Source of the DNA: a virus
Virus record (IMG/VR): IMGVR_UViG_3300007960_000265
Coordinates: 1-20,608 of that record
DNA length: 20,608 nt
Reading direction: 5' to 3' (one strand)
In this document: piece by piece, positions 5,965 to 13,638 of the stretch
Layout: the number at the start of each line of letters is the position of its first letter
Position numbering within the stretch: the stretch's first letter is position 1
Position numbers and translations under genes: made by a program
Notes under the pieces: generated by a model
Database searches by the model: none
What the model saw: the letters and a program-made list of their open reading frames with translations, nothing else
Told to the model about the DNA's origin: nothing

Positions 5965-6147
5965 ATGATGCAAGACGCATTTGAAACTTGGTACAAGAAC
6001 TACAACCCACACCTTGATCCTGAAGGAGATGATACATACTATGAACTTTGGGACTGCTGGAAAACAGCTTGGAAGAGATCAAAGGAAATAGATGATGCAC
6101 TTACAGAACTTGTGCAGATAGCTCAGAAGGCTGGGGAATATGACTGA
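5965..6147 (+). CDS. Small hypothetical protein, 60 aa
   Basis: AAAGGA (5954-5959) precedes ATG 5965. The product (MMQDAFETWYKNYNPHLDPE...) has an early aromatic-rich stretch, an acidic loop with DPEGDDTYYELWDCWKTAW, and a C-terminal amphipathic helix. The 'YYELWDCWKTAWKRS' pattern is similar to small phage proteins in which W..AW repeats pack helices, but I cannot name a family. It overlaps the next gene by 8 nt. Confidence 0.65.
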   Translation: MMQDAFETWYKNYNPHLDPEGDDTYYELWDCWKTAWKRSKEIDDALTELVQIAQKAGEYD

Positions 6148-6334
6148 TAGCATTGGTGTTATTGGTGTGGAAGAAGTAGAGGAGCACGAAGATGGTTCAG
6201 CCACATATACCTTTCACTTTGATGACGACACCAAAAGCCAACTAGCAAAACTTGGGGCAGAGTTCATCTTGTATTGTGCAGCTTATGAGTGGGACATACA
6301 AGACGCACTAGATTCCCTTAAGAAGGATGAATAA
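6140..6334 (+). CDS. Small acidic hypothetical protein, 64 aa
   Basis: ATG 6140 lies within the end of the preceding gene, behind GGGGAA (6133-6138). The product (MTDSIGVIGVEEVEEHEDGS...) has a beta-prone acidic half, with ATYTFHFDDDT, followed by a helical half (QLAKLGAEFILYCAAYEWDI) that is moderately hydrophobic but interrupted by charges, so not a convincing membrane span. Phages carry many proteins of this strand-then-helix type. No family recognised. Confidence 0.65.
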   Translation: MTDSIGVIGVEEVEEHEDGSATYTFHFDDDTKSQLAKLGAEFILYCAAYEWDIQDALDSLKKDE

Positions 6335-6337
6335 ACT

Positions 6338-6661
6338 ATGAATGAATACACACCAGACGTTTGGGTAATACTTAAAGTTGATGGTGATGATCCACACTAC
6401 AGGGTTCTTGGTGGTTGGTATGGAGGCTATCTTGATCCTGACAGTTGGAGACTTAACTCAGGTATAACTAAACATGACTTTGATGGGGACTATTGGTATT
6501 TCTATGGTTCTTCTGGTAGTTGCTATAAGTGCTATGCTGACTCTTATCGTCTGAACACGGCAACTGTGGGTGTCTACAAACAACTAGGGGAAAAGTGGGA
6601 TGTTACCTTGTTGGACGACCAAGAATGGACAAAAAATGGTTGGGATTGGATCATTGGATGA
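6338..6661 (+). CDS. Phage hypothetical protein with aromatic-rich core, 107 aa
   Basis: ATG 6338 starts 3 nt after the upstream stop, with AAGAAGGATGAA ahead of it. The product is dominated by Trp, Tyr, Gly and Asp: VWVILKVDGD, RVLGGWYGGYLDPDSWRLNSG, DGDYWYFYGSSGSCYKCY. From memory, the 'LGGWYGGYL...WRLNSGI' stretch looks like a recurrent phage hypothetical family, but I know of no assigned function. The fold is probably all-beta. CYKC may be a metal or redox pair. Confidence 0.75.
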   Translation: MNEYTPDVWVILKVDGDDPHYRVLGGWYGGYLDPDSWRLNSGITKHDFDGDYWYFYGSSGSCYKCYADSYRLNTATVGVYKQLGEKWDVTLLDDQEWTKNGWDWIIG

Positions 6662-6703
6662 CCCACATGACCCGATATGTAGCAAATGGATAGGAGTTTT
6701 GAG

Positions 6704-6967
6704 ATGCAGGAGTTAACCATCAACGACCACGGCTTTTGTTTTCACTGTAATGCTGACCTAAATGGTGATTGGGTTTGGGATATAGGTTTTAAAAAATACG
6801 GCACAGAAGAAGAGGCTGATAAATTTGCTGCATCCTTTGGAGCAATCAAAGGTTTTGGAAGGTTTGGACGGGAGATTTATGTAAAGGGTTACGACGAGAG
6901 CTACAACAAACTACCACCATATTTCAAATGTCCAGATTGCGGAGAAAAATGTTATGAGCAAAATTGA
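6704..6967 (+). CDS. Small zinc-ribbon-like protein, 87 aa
   Basis: I chose ATG 6704 because TAGGAG (6690-6695) is its Shine-Dalgarno; an upstream in-frame ATG at 6686 lacks one. The product opens MQELTINDHGFCFHCNADL and closes KCPDCGEKCYEQN, so a CxxC near residue 12 and a CxxCxxxC near the end could jointly bind zinc, with a mostly strand-like middle containing a GFGRFGREIYVKGY turn. Probably a nucleic-acid- or protein-binding adaptor. Its end overlaps thyX by 14 nt. Confidence 0.65.
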   Translation: MQELTINDHGFCFHCNADLNGDWVWDIGFKKYGTEEEADKFAASFGAIKGFGRFGREIYVKGYDESYNKLPPYFKCPDCGEKCYEQN

Positions 6968-7379
6968 AGTACGACTTAACCCAGATACACCACCTACCGG
7001 AAGTGATCTATCCGTGGTCAATGCGGCACGTAGGTCTTTCAATACTCGTAGTGAGTGGGAGGTTGTTGGTTATGAAGAAGAAGTGCTTGATGGTTCTCGT
7101 ACAATTATAAACCACCCAATTAGAAAACTAAAAGAAAAAGACAAACGTCTTATTGAGTACCTTGCTCGTGGTATGACTTCTGATGACTTCGAGAATTTTA
7201 TCTTCCTTTGCAATAATGACTCTAACGATTGGACTTATACTGATGAGGAAATTTTCAAGGAGCGACTAGTAGAAAAACTATGGCAGTGGCGCAACACACC
7301 TACTCACGACACTCCGTTTAACCACACTTTCATCCCTTTGAAGTTAAAGCTCCTATCTTTGTACGAGCACAGTTGGTGA
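6954..7379 (+). CDS. thyX: ThyX (flavin-dependent thymidylate synthase), N-terminal part; joined to 7373-7798 by a -1 frameshift
   Basis: ATG 6954 follows GGAGA (6941-6945). The frame reads standard ThyX blocks: SVVNAARRSF, KEKDKRLIEYLARGM and HDTPFNH. It then runs off into non-family sequence (LKLKLLSLYEHSW) and stops at 7377. The next conserved block, EVKAPIFV, continues in the -1 frame. The joined protein would be 281 residues and aligns without a gap across the join. ThyX makes dTMP from dUMP with FAD, NADPH and methylene-tetrahydrofolate. Either programmed frameshifting, a sequencing error or a disabled gene would produce this arrangement. Confidence 0.85.
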   Translation: MSKIEVRLNPDTPPTGSDLSVVNAARRSFNTRSEWEVVGYEEEVLDGSRTIINHPIRKLKEKDKRLIEYLARGMTSDDFENFIFLCNNDSNDWTYTDEEIFKERLVEKLWQWRNTPTHDTPFNHTFIPLKLKLLSLYEHSW

Positions 7380-7390
7380 AGCATGAGTAC
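7334..7390 (+). promoter_or_regulatory. Candidate -1 ribosomal frameshift site in thyX
   Basis: CCCTTTG (7334-7340) fits X_XXY_YYZ exactly in the thyX reading frame (C_CCT_TTG). The shift must occur between TAA 7319-7321 in the -1 frame and TGA 7377-7379 in the zero frame, and the heptamer lies where homology switches frames. Eight bases on, GCTC (7349-7352) can pair with GAGC (7365-7368), and GTAC in that loop (7361-7364) with GTAC at 7387-7390, a small H-type pseudoknot. The stems are only 4 bp, so the stimulator is weak evidence. Confidence 0.5.
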
Positions 7391-7798
7391 CTTATCATGA
7401 GTGAGTTCTCTCGGAGGTATATCACTGATGATATTGAGTTTTATGAACCTGACTACTGGCGTAAGGCTGCACCTAATAAGAAGCAGGGTAGTCTTGAGGA
7501 AGAAATTGATAACCCAGCGTACAATCCCTATCATCTTAATGGTAAAATTAAACATGCTTACCTAACCGCAGTTAAGGATTATGGAGTGGCACCAGAACAA
7601 GCACGGATGGTACTGCCCCAGAGCACTATGACTGAGTGGACTTGGAGTGGTACGCTAGGAGCTTTTGCTAAGATGTGTCAGCTACGGTTGCATCCTGAAG
7701 CTCAGTATGAAGCACGACTAGTTGCACAAGAAGTCTACAAGCATCTTAAAGAACAATGGCCTGTATCAGCACCAGCTTTGGTAGAAGGAGTTAAGTGA
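7373..7798 (+). CDS. thyX: ThyX, C-terminal part (-1 frame)
   Basis: This frame is open from 7322, and its only possible independent starts near the top are TTG 7373 and GTG 7376, neither with a clear ribosome-binding site, so it is better read as a continuation of 6954-7379. Conserved ThyX blocks are EVKAPIFVRAQLVKHEY, MSEFSRRY, EFYEPDYWR, QARMVLPQSTMTEW and LRLHPEAQYEARLVAQEV. The signature RHRxxSxNExSxRY is degenerate (KHExxIxSExSRRY). It ends at TGA 7796-7798, sharing a base with the next start. Confidence 0.8.
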   Translation: MVKHEYLIMSEFSRRYITDDIEFYEPDYWRKAAPNKKQGSLEEEIDNPAYNPYHLNGKIKHAYLTAVKDYGVAPEQARMVLPQSTMTEWTWSGTLGAFAKMCQLRLHPEAQYEARLVAQEVYKHLKEQWPVSAPALVEGVK

Positions 7799-8031
7799 TG
7801 GAATTTAAATACAAGCAAGATATAAAAGACGATAAAGATGTAGTTGCTGCTATCTACAAGTTCGATGGTGGCCCGTCTCTTTGTCTGTGTATTAAGACTG
7901 AAAACCCAAACAAATACATCTGGATATACGAAAAAGACAGGTTGCCAACCATTCAGTCTGTCGGGTTCTCTGAAGTCTCAAAGCCCATCAAAAAGTTCTA
8001 CAAAGGTGATGAGATCACACTAAAGTTCTAA
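7798..8031 (+). CDS. Small basic hypothetical protein, 77 aa
   Basis: ATG 7798 overlaps the thyX stop by one base and is preceded by GAAGGAG (7784-7790); a GTG 3 nt upstream is possible but too close. The product (MEFKYKQDIKDDKDVVAAIY...) alternates charged strands with a hydrophobic pair of short strands, CLCIKTENP and YIWIYEKDRL, and ends KGDEITLKF. A small beta-rich domain seems likely. No family recognised. Confidence 0.65.
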   Translation: MEFKYKQDIKDDKDVVAAIYKFDGGPSLCLCIKTENPNKYIWIYEKDRLPTIQSVGFSEVSKPIKKFYKGDEITLKF

Positions 8032-8042
8032 GGAAATCAAGC

Positions 8043-8999
8043 ATGATTCGTAACTTACCTAACATCAAACCGGGAGACTGGATCACCTACAAGAAAGGTA
8101 AAAGCAAGTCCCTTCACAGGGGCTTTTCTTATCGGGTAGAGCATGATTTATCTGTTCATGGCATCAAAGGTCGTGGGCTTACGTTTGAACCTGCTGAAGC
8201 ACCTATCCCTTACTCTGGTGATCCTCTACGTCCCAATAGCTCACGTCTGTCTGACTGGCTTAAGGGTTTTCTCCCAGAGTACTCACAACAGATCGAAGAG
8301 TTTGCACCAAATAACCATGCTAAAGAACTTATGGTCTACATTAACCACGCAAACAAACGTGTACCCATGACGCCGGGGAAAGCCTTTAGGAAAATATTTA
8401 ACAACTTCCCTGATATGGGTGTAGAGACTCTTGTTGATTTGTACAAAGACGAGTTTGGCCCAGAGGAACTTACCTTCCATCGCAGCAAAGACCCTGATGC
8501 CTTCTCTCAAGTGTATCGTATGTCAAAGAGCACCAAGCGTGGTAACTTCATGACAACAATCTGGAACAAGTCACTGGCTAATTCTTGTATGCAAAAGAAA
8601 TACAACAGACTTAAGCATCACCCAGCTTATGCCTATGGATCAGGTGACTTTGAGATTCTTTGGGGTGAAAACAAACAAGGACAACTAGCATGTAGGGCTA
8701 TCATTCTTTCTAAATATAATGTACATTTCCCCAAGTATGCCACATCGAAGACTGCACTTGACCAATTAACTGACTGCCTTGATGACCTACCTCGTGCTGA
8801 GTCCCTTGACAAAGATGCACATGCTAGGTTTAGGCTAGAGAAGCCAAGTGATGACTATTGGTACCGGAACTGCTATCTTATGCCTTATGTGGACAGTGGC
8901 TATCCTGTGTTAGATGAAGGTAACCCAAAGTGGGTAGCAGACTGGAACCGTAACTATAAACTCTTGTATCCGGGAACTTGTGGGTATGTATCAATATGA
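8043..8999 (+). CDS. Shared-module protein, paralogue-like to the 661-aa protein, 318 aa
   Basis: AAGGAAATC precedes ATG 8043. Residues 8-50 begin IKPGDWITY and look like a single SH3-like barrel. Residues about 112-286 correspond to 298-473 of the 661-residue protein with offsets of 185-188: GKAFRKIFNNFPDMGVETLV, LANSCM, HPAYAYGSGDFEILWGE, RAIILS and PYVDSG. In the ungapped stretch from HP to RA, 14 of 27 residues are identical. It lacks the Cys-rich C-terminus and the extra barrels. The conserved Cys, His, Trp and Asp residues could mark an active or binding site. Function unknown. Confidence 0.82.
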   Translation: MIRNLPNIKPGDWITYKKGKSKSLHRGFSYRVEHDLSVHGIKGRGLTFEPAEAPIPYSGDPLRPNSSRLSDWLKGFLPEYSQQIEEFAPNNHAKELMVYINHANKRVPMTPGKAFRKIFNNFPDMGVETLVDLYKDEFGPEELTFHRSKDPDAFSQVYRMSKSTKRGNFMTTIWNKSLANSCMQKKYNRLKHHPAYAYGSGDFEILWGENKQGQLACRAIILSKYNVHFPKYATSKTALDQLTDCLDDLPRAESLDKDAHARFRLEKPSDDYWYRNCYLMPYVDSGYPVLDEGNPKWVADWNRNYKLLYPGTCGYVSI

Positions 9000-9283
9000 C
9001 AAAAGAGGAACTTATAGAAGAAAACGCACTGGTAGCGGCTGCGCGGGAGGAAGCGTTGCGGGAGGCGTCCAGAGAATGCGCTTACGCTTGTGGGTGCCAA
9101 GATGCCGTACTTGCCCTGATTGAAAAGGAAAAACCGATGAATAAGCTAAGTAAAGTGACCAGAGTAGAAGTCATAGGCGACAGTGGTAGGATATTATCAC
9201 TATGGAATGTGAAAAATGTAAGTGCTGACTTGCAGGATAACGAAAAAACCCTAAAAATCTTCCTAGAAGGGGGCAAGCAATAA
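8996..9283 (+). CDS. Hypothetical protein, 95 aa, possible two-part gene
   Basis: ATG 8996 overlaps the preceding TGA (ATGA). The first half (TKEELIEENALVAAAREEAL) is an alanine/glutamate-rich helix ending in CAYACGC. The second half begins at an internal ATG (9137) with AAAAGGAAAAACC directly before it and reads MNKLSKVTRVEVIGDSGR, WNVKNVSADLQDNEKTLKIF, a small beta-rich unit. From memory the second half resembles independent small phage proteins, so this may be a fusion or a gene with an internal start giving 46 residues. Confidence 0.6.
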   Translation: MTKEELIEENALVAAAREEALREASRECAYACGCQDAVLALIEKEKPMNKLSKVTRVEVIGDSGRILSLWNVKNVSADLQDNEKTLKIFLEGGKQ

Positions 9284-9322
9284 TACTTTCTTTCACAAAA
9301 AGAAACCATAAGGACTTGACAC

Positions 9323-9493
9323 ATGGACTCCAGACTTCAGTGTATAAGCACTCAACTCAGGGAAACAGACAAAGAAATATCTGAATTGGAGTGGGAAGGG
9401 GGTTGCCCAGATAAGTTACAAGCTCTATACTTACTCCGTGAACATCTCCAACACTTACTACAAAAGGGAGACACTTACATTCCCAACTTCTAA
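9323..9493 (+). CDS. Small coiled-coil-like hypothetical protein, 56 aa
   Basis: AAGGA (9310-9314) precedes ATG 9323 at a good spacing. The product is mostly helical and charged: RLQCISTQLRETDKEISELE, then GGCPDKLQALYLLREHLQHL, suggesting a helix-turn-helix hairpin or short coiled coil, and it ends IPNF. Two cysteines. Its stop TAA 9491 begins the Shine-Dalgarno (TAAAGGAGA) of the primase-helicase gene, so the two are probably co-translated. Confidence 0.6.
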   Translation: MDSRLQCISTQLRETDKEISELEWEGGCPDKLQALYLLREHLQHLLQKGDTYIPNF

Positions 9494-9504
9494 AGGAGAA
9501 CCTA

Positions 9505-11064
9505 GTGGCACTAGGACCATGCCCTTACAAACACTGTGGTAGCTCTGACGCATTCAACTGGCAACAAGATGGTTATGGCTATTGCCACTCATGTAAACAG
9601 AGTTACCCAACAAAGAATATGCCTGAGGTCTTCGACTGGGCCTCAGAAGACTATCCACTCAAACAACGAAGGAACATTATGGACATCCCAGTTACATCTG
9701 TTACCTATGATGGTATCAGGGGACTAGATGCAGACGTAGCTAAGTTATACCGCATTCAGTTACAAAAAGCTGAGGATGGTACGCCTGTACGTTATGCCTT
9801 TGGTTACCCTGACAATACTAAGTATCGTGGTTATGAAGAAAAGAAGTTCTGGCTTAAGGACAACCGAGCAATCAACGACTTGTTCGGTCCTGAGTTCAAT
9901 GCAGGAACAAGTAAGAAACTCTACCTCACTGAAGGAGAATTTGATGCAGCGTCACTATATCAAGTACTTGGTAAGACATACCCCGTAAAGGCCCTACCTA
10001 CAGCTTCTTGGGGTGACAAGTTCATAAAGAAGAACAGGGATTATCTAGACTCCTTCCAAGAGATTATCTACGCAGGTGAGCTAGATAATGCTGGTCGTAA
10101 GTCTGCTGACAGACTATATGAGATATTCCCCACTAAGTTCTATTATGTGAATATGAGTCAGCACAAGGATGCTAACGAGTTCCTTACTGCTGGACATGCG
10201 GAACAACTCAAGTGGGCTGCACTCAAACCTCAGAGGTACACACCTGAGAACTTCTTCACTGGTGATGATGCTGTAATCACTGCCATCGATAACGAGAACC
10301 CTTATCAGTATGTACCAACAGGACACAGTGGTATTGATGAGATGTGCAGAGGTCTGGTTAAGGGTGGTCTTACCTTCATCAAGGCACCACGAGGCACAGG
10401 TAAAACTGAGGTTATCCGATTCTTTGAACTTGCAATGCTTAAGGACCCTGACACTAGGATAGCTGGTCTTCACATGGAAGAAATGAAGTCAACTACCTAC
10501 CGTGCTATGGCTACATATGAGCTTGGTAATAATGTCAGGACTAAGGATGACGCAAAGGAGAATGGTTACACAGAAGATGAAGTGATACAGGCTGCTATCA
10601 AGGCTGCACAAGGAGACCGTACTGTCATCTTTGAGATGCGTTCCTCTGACGACCCAATGAAGCTACTGGATTATGTGCGACTTGCTGCCACAGTGTACGG
10701 TGTTGATTATGTTTTCATTGACCACGTGCAACGATTAGCTTATCTTTCTGCTACTGGTGTTGATGGCGCTACGTCTACACTGACTACCTTAGGTTCACGT
10801 ATGGCTCAACTTGCCAAGGAACTTAACATCGGTGTTATCTTCATCAGTCAGGTGAACGAAGACGGTAGGACCAAGTACGCAGCAGCACTTGAAGAAGAAG
10901 CTATCATCTGTATGAAACTAGAACGTGATACAGAAAGTGAGGATGAGATAGAACAGAACACAACCAACATTATCCTCGATAAGAACAGGCCATTCGCTAA
11001 GTTAGGTAAGGCTGGTTCACTCTTTTATGACAGGGATACAACAATCCTAAGGGAGTTTGCATAA
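9505..11064 (+). CDS. T7 gp4-like DNA primase-helicase, 519 aa
   Basis: GTG 9505 is preceded by AAAGGAGAA. An N-terminal zinc motif CPYKHC...CHSC (C6, C11, C27, C30) matches primase template recognition. A TOPRIM region has TEGEFDAAS (E143) and AGELDNAGRK (E192, D194; the usual DxD reads ExD). The helicase half carries Walker A PRGTGKT (295-301), Walker B YVFIDH (D406) and a DnaB-like IFISQVNEDGR. T7 gp4 is 566 residues, so this is a slightly compact version. It would unwind the fork and make primers beside the downstream polymerase. Confidence 0.93.
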   Translation: MALGPCPYKHCGSSDAFNWQQDGYGYCHSCKQSYPTKNMPEVFDWASEDYPLKQRRNIMDIPVTSVTYDGIRGLDADVAKLYRIQLQKAEDGTPVRYAFGYPDNTKYRGYEEKKFWLKDNRAINDLFGPEFNAGTSKKLYLTEGEFDAASLYQVLGKTYPVKALPTASWGDKFIKKNRDYLDSFQEIIYAGELDNAGRKSADRLYEIFPTKFYYVNMSQHKDANEFLTAGHAEQLKWAALKPQRYTPENFFTGDDAVITAIDNENPYQYVPTGHSGIDEMCRGLVKGGLTFIKAPRGTGKTEVIRFFELAMLKDPDTRIAGLHMEEMKSTTYRAMATYELGNNVRTKDDAKENGYTEDEVIQAAIKAAQGDRTVIFEMRSSDDPMKLLDYVRLAATVYGVDYVFIDHVQRLAYLSATGVDGATSTLTTLGSRMAQLAKELNIGVIFISQVNEDGRTKYAAALEEEAIICMKLERDTESEDEIEQNTTNIILDKNRPFAKLGKAGSLFYDRDTTILREFA

Positions 11065-11072
11065 GGTATGTG

Positions 11073-12968
11073 ATGATATTTGATGTTGAAACTGACGGGC
11101 TTCTTGAAGAGGCTACCAAGGTACACTGCTTAAGTTACACACAAGACGGGGAGAACTACCACACACTATTTGATGAACAAGAGATAAAAGACTGGATCGA
11201 GTCACAGAAGATTCTCATAGGGCACAATATTGTTCGGTATGACATTCCAGTACTTGAGCGTATCCTTAACGTAAACATCAAAGCTAAACTCTATGACACA
11301 TTACCTATGTCTTGGGTTATCAACGTAGACAGATCATCACATGGACTTGACTCTTTCGGCGAAGACTTCGGTATCCCTAAGCCTAAGATTGATGACTGGG
11401 AGAACCTAACACCTGAAGAGTACGCACACAGATGTACCGAGGATGTGAAGATTAACTGGTGTTTGTGGCAAGACTTAATCAAGAGATTCAAGTTCGTCTA
11501 TGGTAAAGACAAAGCCAACATGGACAGGTTTCTTCAGTATCTCACCTTTAAGATGAAGTGTGCAGCTACAGCAGAACAAGTCAAGTGGAAGCTGGATGTT
11601 GACCTCGCACAGAAATGCTTTGATGATCTTGAACAACAACAAGAGGAGAAAGTAGAACAGCTTAAGGCCCACATGCCTATGGTACCTAAGTATAAGATGC
11701 AGAACCCACCTAAGTCTATCTACAAGATAGATGGTACACCTTCTGTAGTCGGTCAGCGTTGGCTTGATCTTCTTATGGAGAACCAGTTGCCCAGTGACCA
11801 CAGCGAACCAGTACCAGTATTGTCAGGTATGGAAGCACCTAACCCTAACTCTGTACCTCAGGTTAAAGATTGGTTGTTCTCTCTTGGTTGGGAACCATGT
11901 ACCTACAAGTATGACAAAGACAGTGACGGTAAAGAGAAAAAGATTCCTCAGGTTCGTTACAGTGAGCCGGGGCACCCAAAGAAAGGAGAACTTACAGAGT
12001 CGGTATTGCTTCTCATAGACAAAGACGAAGGTGTAGGTATCCTTGATGGCCTTACTGTCATTCAGCACCGCAAGGCTATCTTCAAAGGTTATCTTGAGAA
12101 TGTGGACGAGGATGGTTACGTCAAGGCTGAGATCAATGGACTGACCAATACACTTCGTTTCAAGCACAAGTCACCTCTGGTTAATCTTCCGGGTGTTGAC
12201 AAGCCTTGGGGTAAAGAAGTACGCGGTTGTCTTACTGCACCTGACGGGTTCACTCTATGTGGCTCTGATATGTCTTCACTTGAGTCTACAACCAAGCGTC
12301 ACTTCATCTACCCATATGACCAAGAGTATGTAGAAGAAATGTCTGTTGATGGTTTTGATGAACACCTTGACCTTGCAACTAAAGCTGGTTACATCACCAG
12401 TGATGACTACAGGTTCTACACTCAAGCAGATGAGGACACTGTTAATGACAAGACTAGGTTCAAGGCTATCAAAGATGTTCGTAAGAAGTTCAAGCCAGTC
12501 AACTACAGCAGTGTCTATGGTGTTGGTGCTTTGAAGATGTCTAGGACTACAGGCATGTCTATCAAGGAAGCTGGTGATCTTATTGACGCATATTGGGAAC
12601 GCAACTGGGCTGTTAAGGCTTTTGCTGATGATGCTAAGGTCAAGACAGTTGGTGGTCAGATGTGGGTGTGGAATCCGGTATCTCAGTTCTGGTACACTCT
12701 CAGATATGACAAAGATAAGTTCTCTACTCTTAACCAAGGTACAGGTGCCTACTGCTTCGACACATGGCTTGGCTACTGCATGATCCGTGGTGTCCTACCT
12801 TGTGGTCAATTCCACGATGAATTTATTGCAACTCTTCCAGAAGGACAGGAGAAAGACTATGAAGAAGTTCTGACATGGGCTATCGCTAAGACTAACGACA
12901 AACTGAAACTGAACGTGGAGTTAGGTATTGATGTACAATTCGGTAACCGATACTCACAAATTCACTAA
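11073..12968 (+). CDS. T7-like family A DNA polymerase, 631 aa
   Basis: I chose ATG 11073, with AAGG at 11063-11066, because MIFDVETDG matches the usual family start; GTG 11070 is possible. The 3'-5' exonuclease motifs are DVE (D4, E6), GHNIVRYD (N52, D57) and YAHRCTED (Y117, D124). The polymerase motifs are A GSDMSSLE (D about 400), the O-helix KPVNYSSVYG, which retains the Lys and two Tyr of the T7 enzyme, and C FHDEF (about 580). T7 gp5 is 704 residues. Whether a thioredoxin-binding loop exists is not clear. Confidence 0.95.
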   Translation: MIFDVETDGLLEEATKVHCLSYTQDGENYHTLFDEQEIKDWIESQKILIGHNIVRYDIPVLERILNVNIKAKLYDTLPMSWVINVDRSSHGLDSFGEDFGIPKPKIDDWENLTPEEYAHRCTEDVKINWCLWQDLIKRFKFVYGKDKANMDRFLQYLTFKMKCAATAEQVKWKLDVDLAQKCFDDLEQQQEEKVEQLKAHMPMVPKYKMQNPPKSIYKIDGTPSVVGQRWLDLLMENQLPSDHSEPVPVLSGMEAPNPNSVPQVKDWLFSLGWEPCTYKYDKDSDGKEKKIPQVRYSEPGHPKKGELTESVLLLIDKDEGVGILDGLTVIQHRKAIFKGYLENVDEDGYVKAEINGLTNTLRFKHKSPLVNLPGVDKPWGKEVRGCLTAPDGFTLCGSDMSSLESTTKRHFIYPYDQEYVEEMSVDGFDEHLDLATKAGYITSDDYRFYTQADEDTVNDKTRFKAIKDVRKKFKPVNYSSVYGVGALKMSRTTGMSIKEAGDLIDAYWERNWAVKAFADDAKVKTVGGQMWVWNPVSQFWYTLRYDKDKFSTLNQGTGAYCFDTWLGYCMIRGVLPCGQFHDEFIATLPEGQEKDYEEVLTWAIAKTNDKLKLNVELGIDVQFGNRYSQIH

Positions 12969-12974
12969 AAGCTG

Positions 12975-13004
12975 TTGACACTGGTTCTTAAACCGTGCTA
13001 TAGT
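12975..13004 (+). promoter_or_regulatory. Sigma70-like promoter ahead of the SSB gene
   Basis: TTGACA (12975-12980) and TATAGT (12999-13004) are separated by 18 bp, with a T-rich stretch after the -10. The element lies in the 76-nt gap between the polymerase stop and the SSB start, one of the few real gaps in this compact block. It would allow host RNA polymerase to make extra transcript for SSB and the nucleases. Confidence 0.6.
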
Positions 13005-13044
13005 TTTTATAAAGTTTATGATACGTAACAGGAGATAAATACGT

Positions 13045-13638
13045 ATGGCTAAAATCAAACTTACTGGTACTGCAATGTATGCCCGCCTTCGTGAAGACAA
13101 TAAGGACACAGGCAATGCAGGTACACCAGATCACATCAAGACTAAACTGATGGAGGTTGGTGGTGTCTACCTTATGAACCTCTTTTTCGATGACTCAGTT
13201 AAGCGTAAAGACCTTATCGCCGCTGGGGTACCACACAAGGGTATGCTTGGGCAACTCATCAAGGAAGATGATGGTGGTAACCTCTACTACAAGTGCAAAC
13301 GTAACCACCAGCGTGTAACTAAAGATGGGAAGACGATGGTCTTTGGTCCACCCAAGGTAGTAGATAAGGATGGTAACAACTTCACTGATAATGTTGGTAA
13401 TGGTTCTATCGTTGAAGTTACTCTTGATCGTTGGGATGGTAACAATGTAACCCTAATTTCTATGGAAGAAGTTAAGGTTCTTGAGTTGGTACCTTATGAA
13501 ACACCAGAGCGTGATGACGATGAGGTTACAACAGTTGGTGGTAAAGGTTCATACTACAAGCCACCAGCAGATACACCAGAGACTAACTCAGTAGTTAAGC
13601 CAGCCCTTGAAGTAGCAGATGATGAGATTCCGTTTTGA
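13045..13638 (+). CDS. ssb: Single-stranded-DNA-binding protein, 197 aa
   Basis: AACAGGAGATAAA precedes ATG 13045. The body is beta-rich with basic and aromatic patches (YYKCKRNHQRVTKDGK, FGPPKV), followed by a disordered acidic/Pro-rich linker and the end EVADDEIPF. That tip matches the C-terminal tail of bacterial SSB (DDDIPF), which docks replication and repair proteins. The position right after the polymerase fits T7 gp2.5. The OB fold itself is not recognisable by eye, so the call rests on tail, size and context. Confidence 0.75.
   Translation: MAKIKLTGTAMYARLREDNKDTGNAGTPDHIKTKLMEVGGVYLMNLFFDDSVKRKDLIAAGVPHKGMLGQLIKEDDGGNLYYKCKRNHQRVTKDGKTMVFGPPKVVDKDGNNFTDNVGNGSIVEVTLDRWDGNNVTLISMEEVKVLELVPYETPERDDDEVTTVGGKGSYYKPPADTPETNSVVKPALEVADDEIPF

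Noticed and set aside
7373-7798. Independent gene starting at TTG 7373
   Set aside because: Homology to ThyX begins upstream of that codon in the same frame, and no ribosome-binding site precedes it, so it is treated as the second half of thyX.
9316-9348. Promoter with TTGACA at 9316
   Set aside because: The nearest TATAAG (9343) is 21 bp away, too far for sigma70, and the hexamer overlaps the translation start of the next gene.
12276-12737. 153-codon open frame on the - strand inside the polymerase gene
   Set aside because: Shadow of conserved polymerase motifs A and B; the antisense protein has no family features.
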